A DNA stretch of 14,354 bases from UBA7672 sp040398465 (GTDB lineage Bacteria; Pseudomonadota; Alphaproteobacteria; Caulobacterales; Hyphomonadaceae), in assembly GCA_040398465.1 (NCBI GenBank), contig JBBAUA010000071.1, positions 1 through 14,354 on the forward strand, read 5' to 3'. Every line of letters begins with the position of its first letter. The first letter of the stretch is position 1. The notes under the pieces were generated by a model. The model made no database searches. It was not told the origin of the DNA and worked only from the letters and a program-made list of their open reading frames with translations. A program made the position numbers and the translations under genes. Shown here in pieces: positions 12,807 to 14,354 of the stretch.

Positions 12807-13904
12807 ATGTCCGCGATCCGATCCATCGGACTTGCCGTCGTCCTCGCGCTTGGAGTGTCGTCGACAGCAATCGCCTGCACCGGCATCTCCCTTAACGCGG
12901 CGAACGGGGCGTCGATCGTTGCGCGCACTGTGGAATGGGCCCTGAGCGATGCTGATCACGATACTCTGGTGGTTTTCCCGCGACAGCACGCGTTCGTCGC
13001 CCAGACCCCCGAAGGGCTGAACGGCCTATCGTGGAAGGGAAGGTTCGGCTTTGTTTCTCTCGGGGCCTATGGCGAGCCCTACGGACCGGACGGAATGAAC
13101 GAAGCCGGGCTGTATGTCGGCATGTACTACTTTCCCGATTTCGCCGATTTCGCGCCCTATGATCCGAAGCAGGCGGCGCGCTCATTGAGCGTCGGGGACC
13201 TGATGCGCTGGACGCTGTCGTCGTTTTCGACCGTGGCCGAAGTGCGCGCCAATCTCGATCAGCTTCGGGTTGTCAATGTCGAGGATCCACGCTTTGGCGG
13301 GGCCGCGCTACCCTTTCACTGGAAGGTGCAGGATGCGAGCGGAGACAGCATCGTCATCGAGATTACCGACGGCGGAAAGATCCAGGTCTTTGAAAGCTTC
13401 ATGGGGGTGATTACGAACTCACCAGGATATGGCTGGCATCTGACAAACCTGAGAAACTATCTCGGCCTCTCTCCAGCGGCGGCTCTTCCGGTCGAACTTG
13501 CGGGACAGGTCTTCTCACCGCTTGGCGCCGGCACAGGCCTGAGGGGACTGCCGGGCGATTTCACCCCGCCATCGCGCTTCGTGCGCGCAGTAGCTCTGAC
13601 CGCCTCAGCCCGCCCGCTCGCGACCGGCGAGGACGCCATCTTCGAAGCCTTCCGCATCTTGGACAGCTTCAACATTCCTGTGGGCACGACGGGCGCGCCC
13701 GACCGCATCGCGAAAGATATTGAAAGCGCCACCCAGATCACGACAGCAGCAGATCTCGACAACCGGCTGTTCTATTTTCACACAATGTCGGATCGGCAGG
13801 TTCGAATGATTGATTTGAAGAAGGTCGACTTCAGGACGCCGGGCATGCGAACCATCACTCAGGGCGCAACGACCAGCCAGACGATCCGGGAAATCAAGCC
13901 GTAA
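12807..13904 (+). CDS. Choloylglycine hydrolase family protein (exported linear amide C-N hydrolase)
   Basis: 365-aa member of the Ntn-hydrolase family that includes bile salt hydrolases and penicillin V acylases. These cleave linear amide bonds, including acyl-homoserine lactones in some Gram-negative members. The signal peptide (1-23, ending STAIA) places Cys24 at the mature N-terminus, as the mechanism requires. Other expected residues are visible: Arg40 in ARTVEW, Asn98 in MNEAGL, Asn204 in TNSPGYGWHLTNL, and Arg257 in SRFVR. The family Asp following the Arg appears as Glu43. The start at 12807 is chosen because it gives the signal peptide and has AGGAG at 12792-12796. An in-frame ATG at 12696 overlaps the DUF4239 stop (ATGA) but would bury the signal. 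It probably acts in the periplasm. The substrate cannot be decided from sequence. Confidence 0.9.
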   Translation: MSAIRSIGLAVVLALGVSSTAIACTGISLNAANGASIVARTVEWALSDADHDTLVVFPRQHAFVAQTPEGLNGLSWKGRFGFVSLGAYGEPYGPDGMNEAGLYVGMYYFPDFADFAPYDPKQAARSLSVGDLMRWTLSSFSTVAEVRANLDQLRVVNVEDPRFGGAALPFHWKVQDASGDSIVIEITDGGKIQVFESFMGVITNSPGYGWHLTNLRNYLGLSPAAALPVELAGQVFSPLGAGTGLRGLPGDFTPPSRFVRAVALTASARPLATGEDAIFEAFRILDSFNIPVGTTGAPDRIAKDIESATQITTAADLDNRLFYFHTMSDRQVRMIDLKKVDFRTPGMRTITQGATTSQTIREIKP

Positions 13905-14354
13905 CGGCGCTCCAGCTGGAGCTGCGTTTGCTCTAGCCGCAGCGGATTGTCACCGACGGATCCCGATCCTGCGGTGTTGCGCTTCAGCAAGCTGGTCCTG
14001 ATGATCGCCGGCATCATCGCCGTTTGCGCGACAACAATCGCGCAGAGAACTCATTTCTCCTCATCCCACGATGCGAATGGAAGATGCAGGGGTTCAAGCG
14101 CTGAGGATCAGCACAGCGCTTCCCTGAAACGCACGCACAGATCTACAACACGCCCACCATGCGGCAGCATCTGTTGAGCCGACGCACAATGCGCATCCCG
14201 TGCGCACGCACGGAATCTGTCTGGGCGAGGGCTGCGCCCTGATGGCTGGAGGACCGACGAAAGCCCAATGGAACCGCCACAAGTTTACGTGACAGCTCCG
14301 TCAACCAGTTCGGCAATGCTCTTCCCTGGAGCTGGACGCCCAGAATCGTGGAGC
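13905..14354. other. Gene-poor right end with repeat copy 2
   Basis: 450 bases without a convincing gene. A perfect palindrome GCTCCAGCTGGAGC (13909-13922) begins four bases after the amidase stop. It has no following T-run, so it is at best a weak terminator or mRNA end-stabiliser. Then comes repeat copy 2 (13932 to about 14300) and about 50 unassigned bases to the window edge. A TTG-initiated frame of 76 codons (13947-14177) crosses the repeat; it has no ribosome site and is treated as doubtful. Confidence 0.65.
13932..14300. repeat. Long direct repeat, copy 2, with 73 extra bases
   Basis: Same orientation as copy 1. Bases 13932-14135 match it with two differences (13961 and 13977). Then 14137-14209 is an additional 73-base segment absent from copy 1. 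It is bounded by the 7-bp direct repeat CGCACGC (14130-14136 and 14203-14209). Homology resumes at 14211-14229 and fades to about 14300. The inverted repeat AAGCGCTG/CAGCGCTT is kept at 14096-14121. The amidase and DUF4239 genes lie between the two copies. Confidence 0.93.

Overview
The window looks like chromosomal DNA of a GC-rich alphaproteobacterium. The codons strongly prefer G/C in third position. The mix of DUF6894, DUF6152, DUF3089 lipoprotein, PQQ/cytochrome c and DUF4239 genes fits Caulobacterales/Hyphomonadaceae or Sphingomonadales. This placement is an inference from gene content; no marker gene is present.

Layout, left to right: (1) a small DUF6894 protein (23-274, +). (2) A large minus-strand lipoprotein quinohemoprotein, with a c-type haem domain followed by a PQQ beta-propeller of the polyvinyl-alcohol-dehydrogenase-like type (360-2354). 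(3) Divergent from it across a 183-bp intergenic region, a DUF3089 alpha/beta-hydrolase lipoprotein (2538-3776), then an unfamiliar 188-aa protein with an NSNSF motif (3850-4416). (4) An ABC exporter set of the YbbA/LolD-YbbP type: ATPase (4491-5156) and ten-helix FtsX-like permease (6526-9060), with a YegD-like, ATPase-domain-only Hsp70 gene (5161-6441) between them. (5) An unclassified lipoprotein (9195-10148) and, after a structured 323-bp leader region with a good promoter, a DUF6152 secreted protein (10472-11047) closed by a textbook intrinsic terminator (11075-11102).

The right end (11103-14354) is accessory in character. It holds a decayed IS110-family transposase tail, a REP-like hairpin, and two nearly identical copies (204 bp, two mismatches) of a repeat at 11477-11680 and 13932-14135. 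Between the copies sit two complete genes: a four-helix DUF4239 (bestrophin-like) membrane protein (11926-12699) and an exported choloylglycine-hydrolase-family Ntn amidase (12807-13904). The second repeat copy carries 73 extra bases bounded by a 7-bp direct repeat.

Working together: the ABC ATPase and permease should form one inner-membrane mechanotransmission-type complex acting on envelope lipids or lipoproteins, and the Hsp70-like ATPase is probably co-expressed with it. Much of the rest is envelope-directed: three lipoproteins, two further exported proteins and two membrane proteins. The strongest candidates for something undescribed are the ABC-Hsp70-permease arrangement, the repeat-bounded DUF4239/amidase cassette, and the structured leader in front of the DUF6152 gene.
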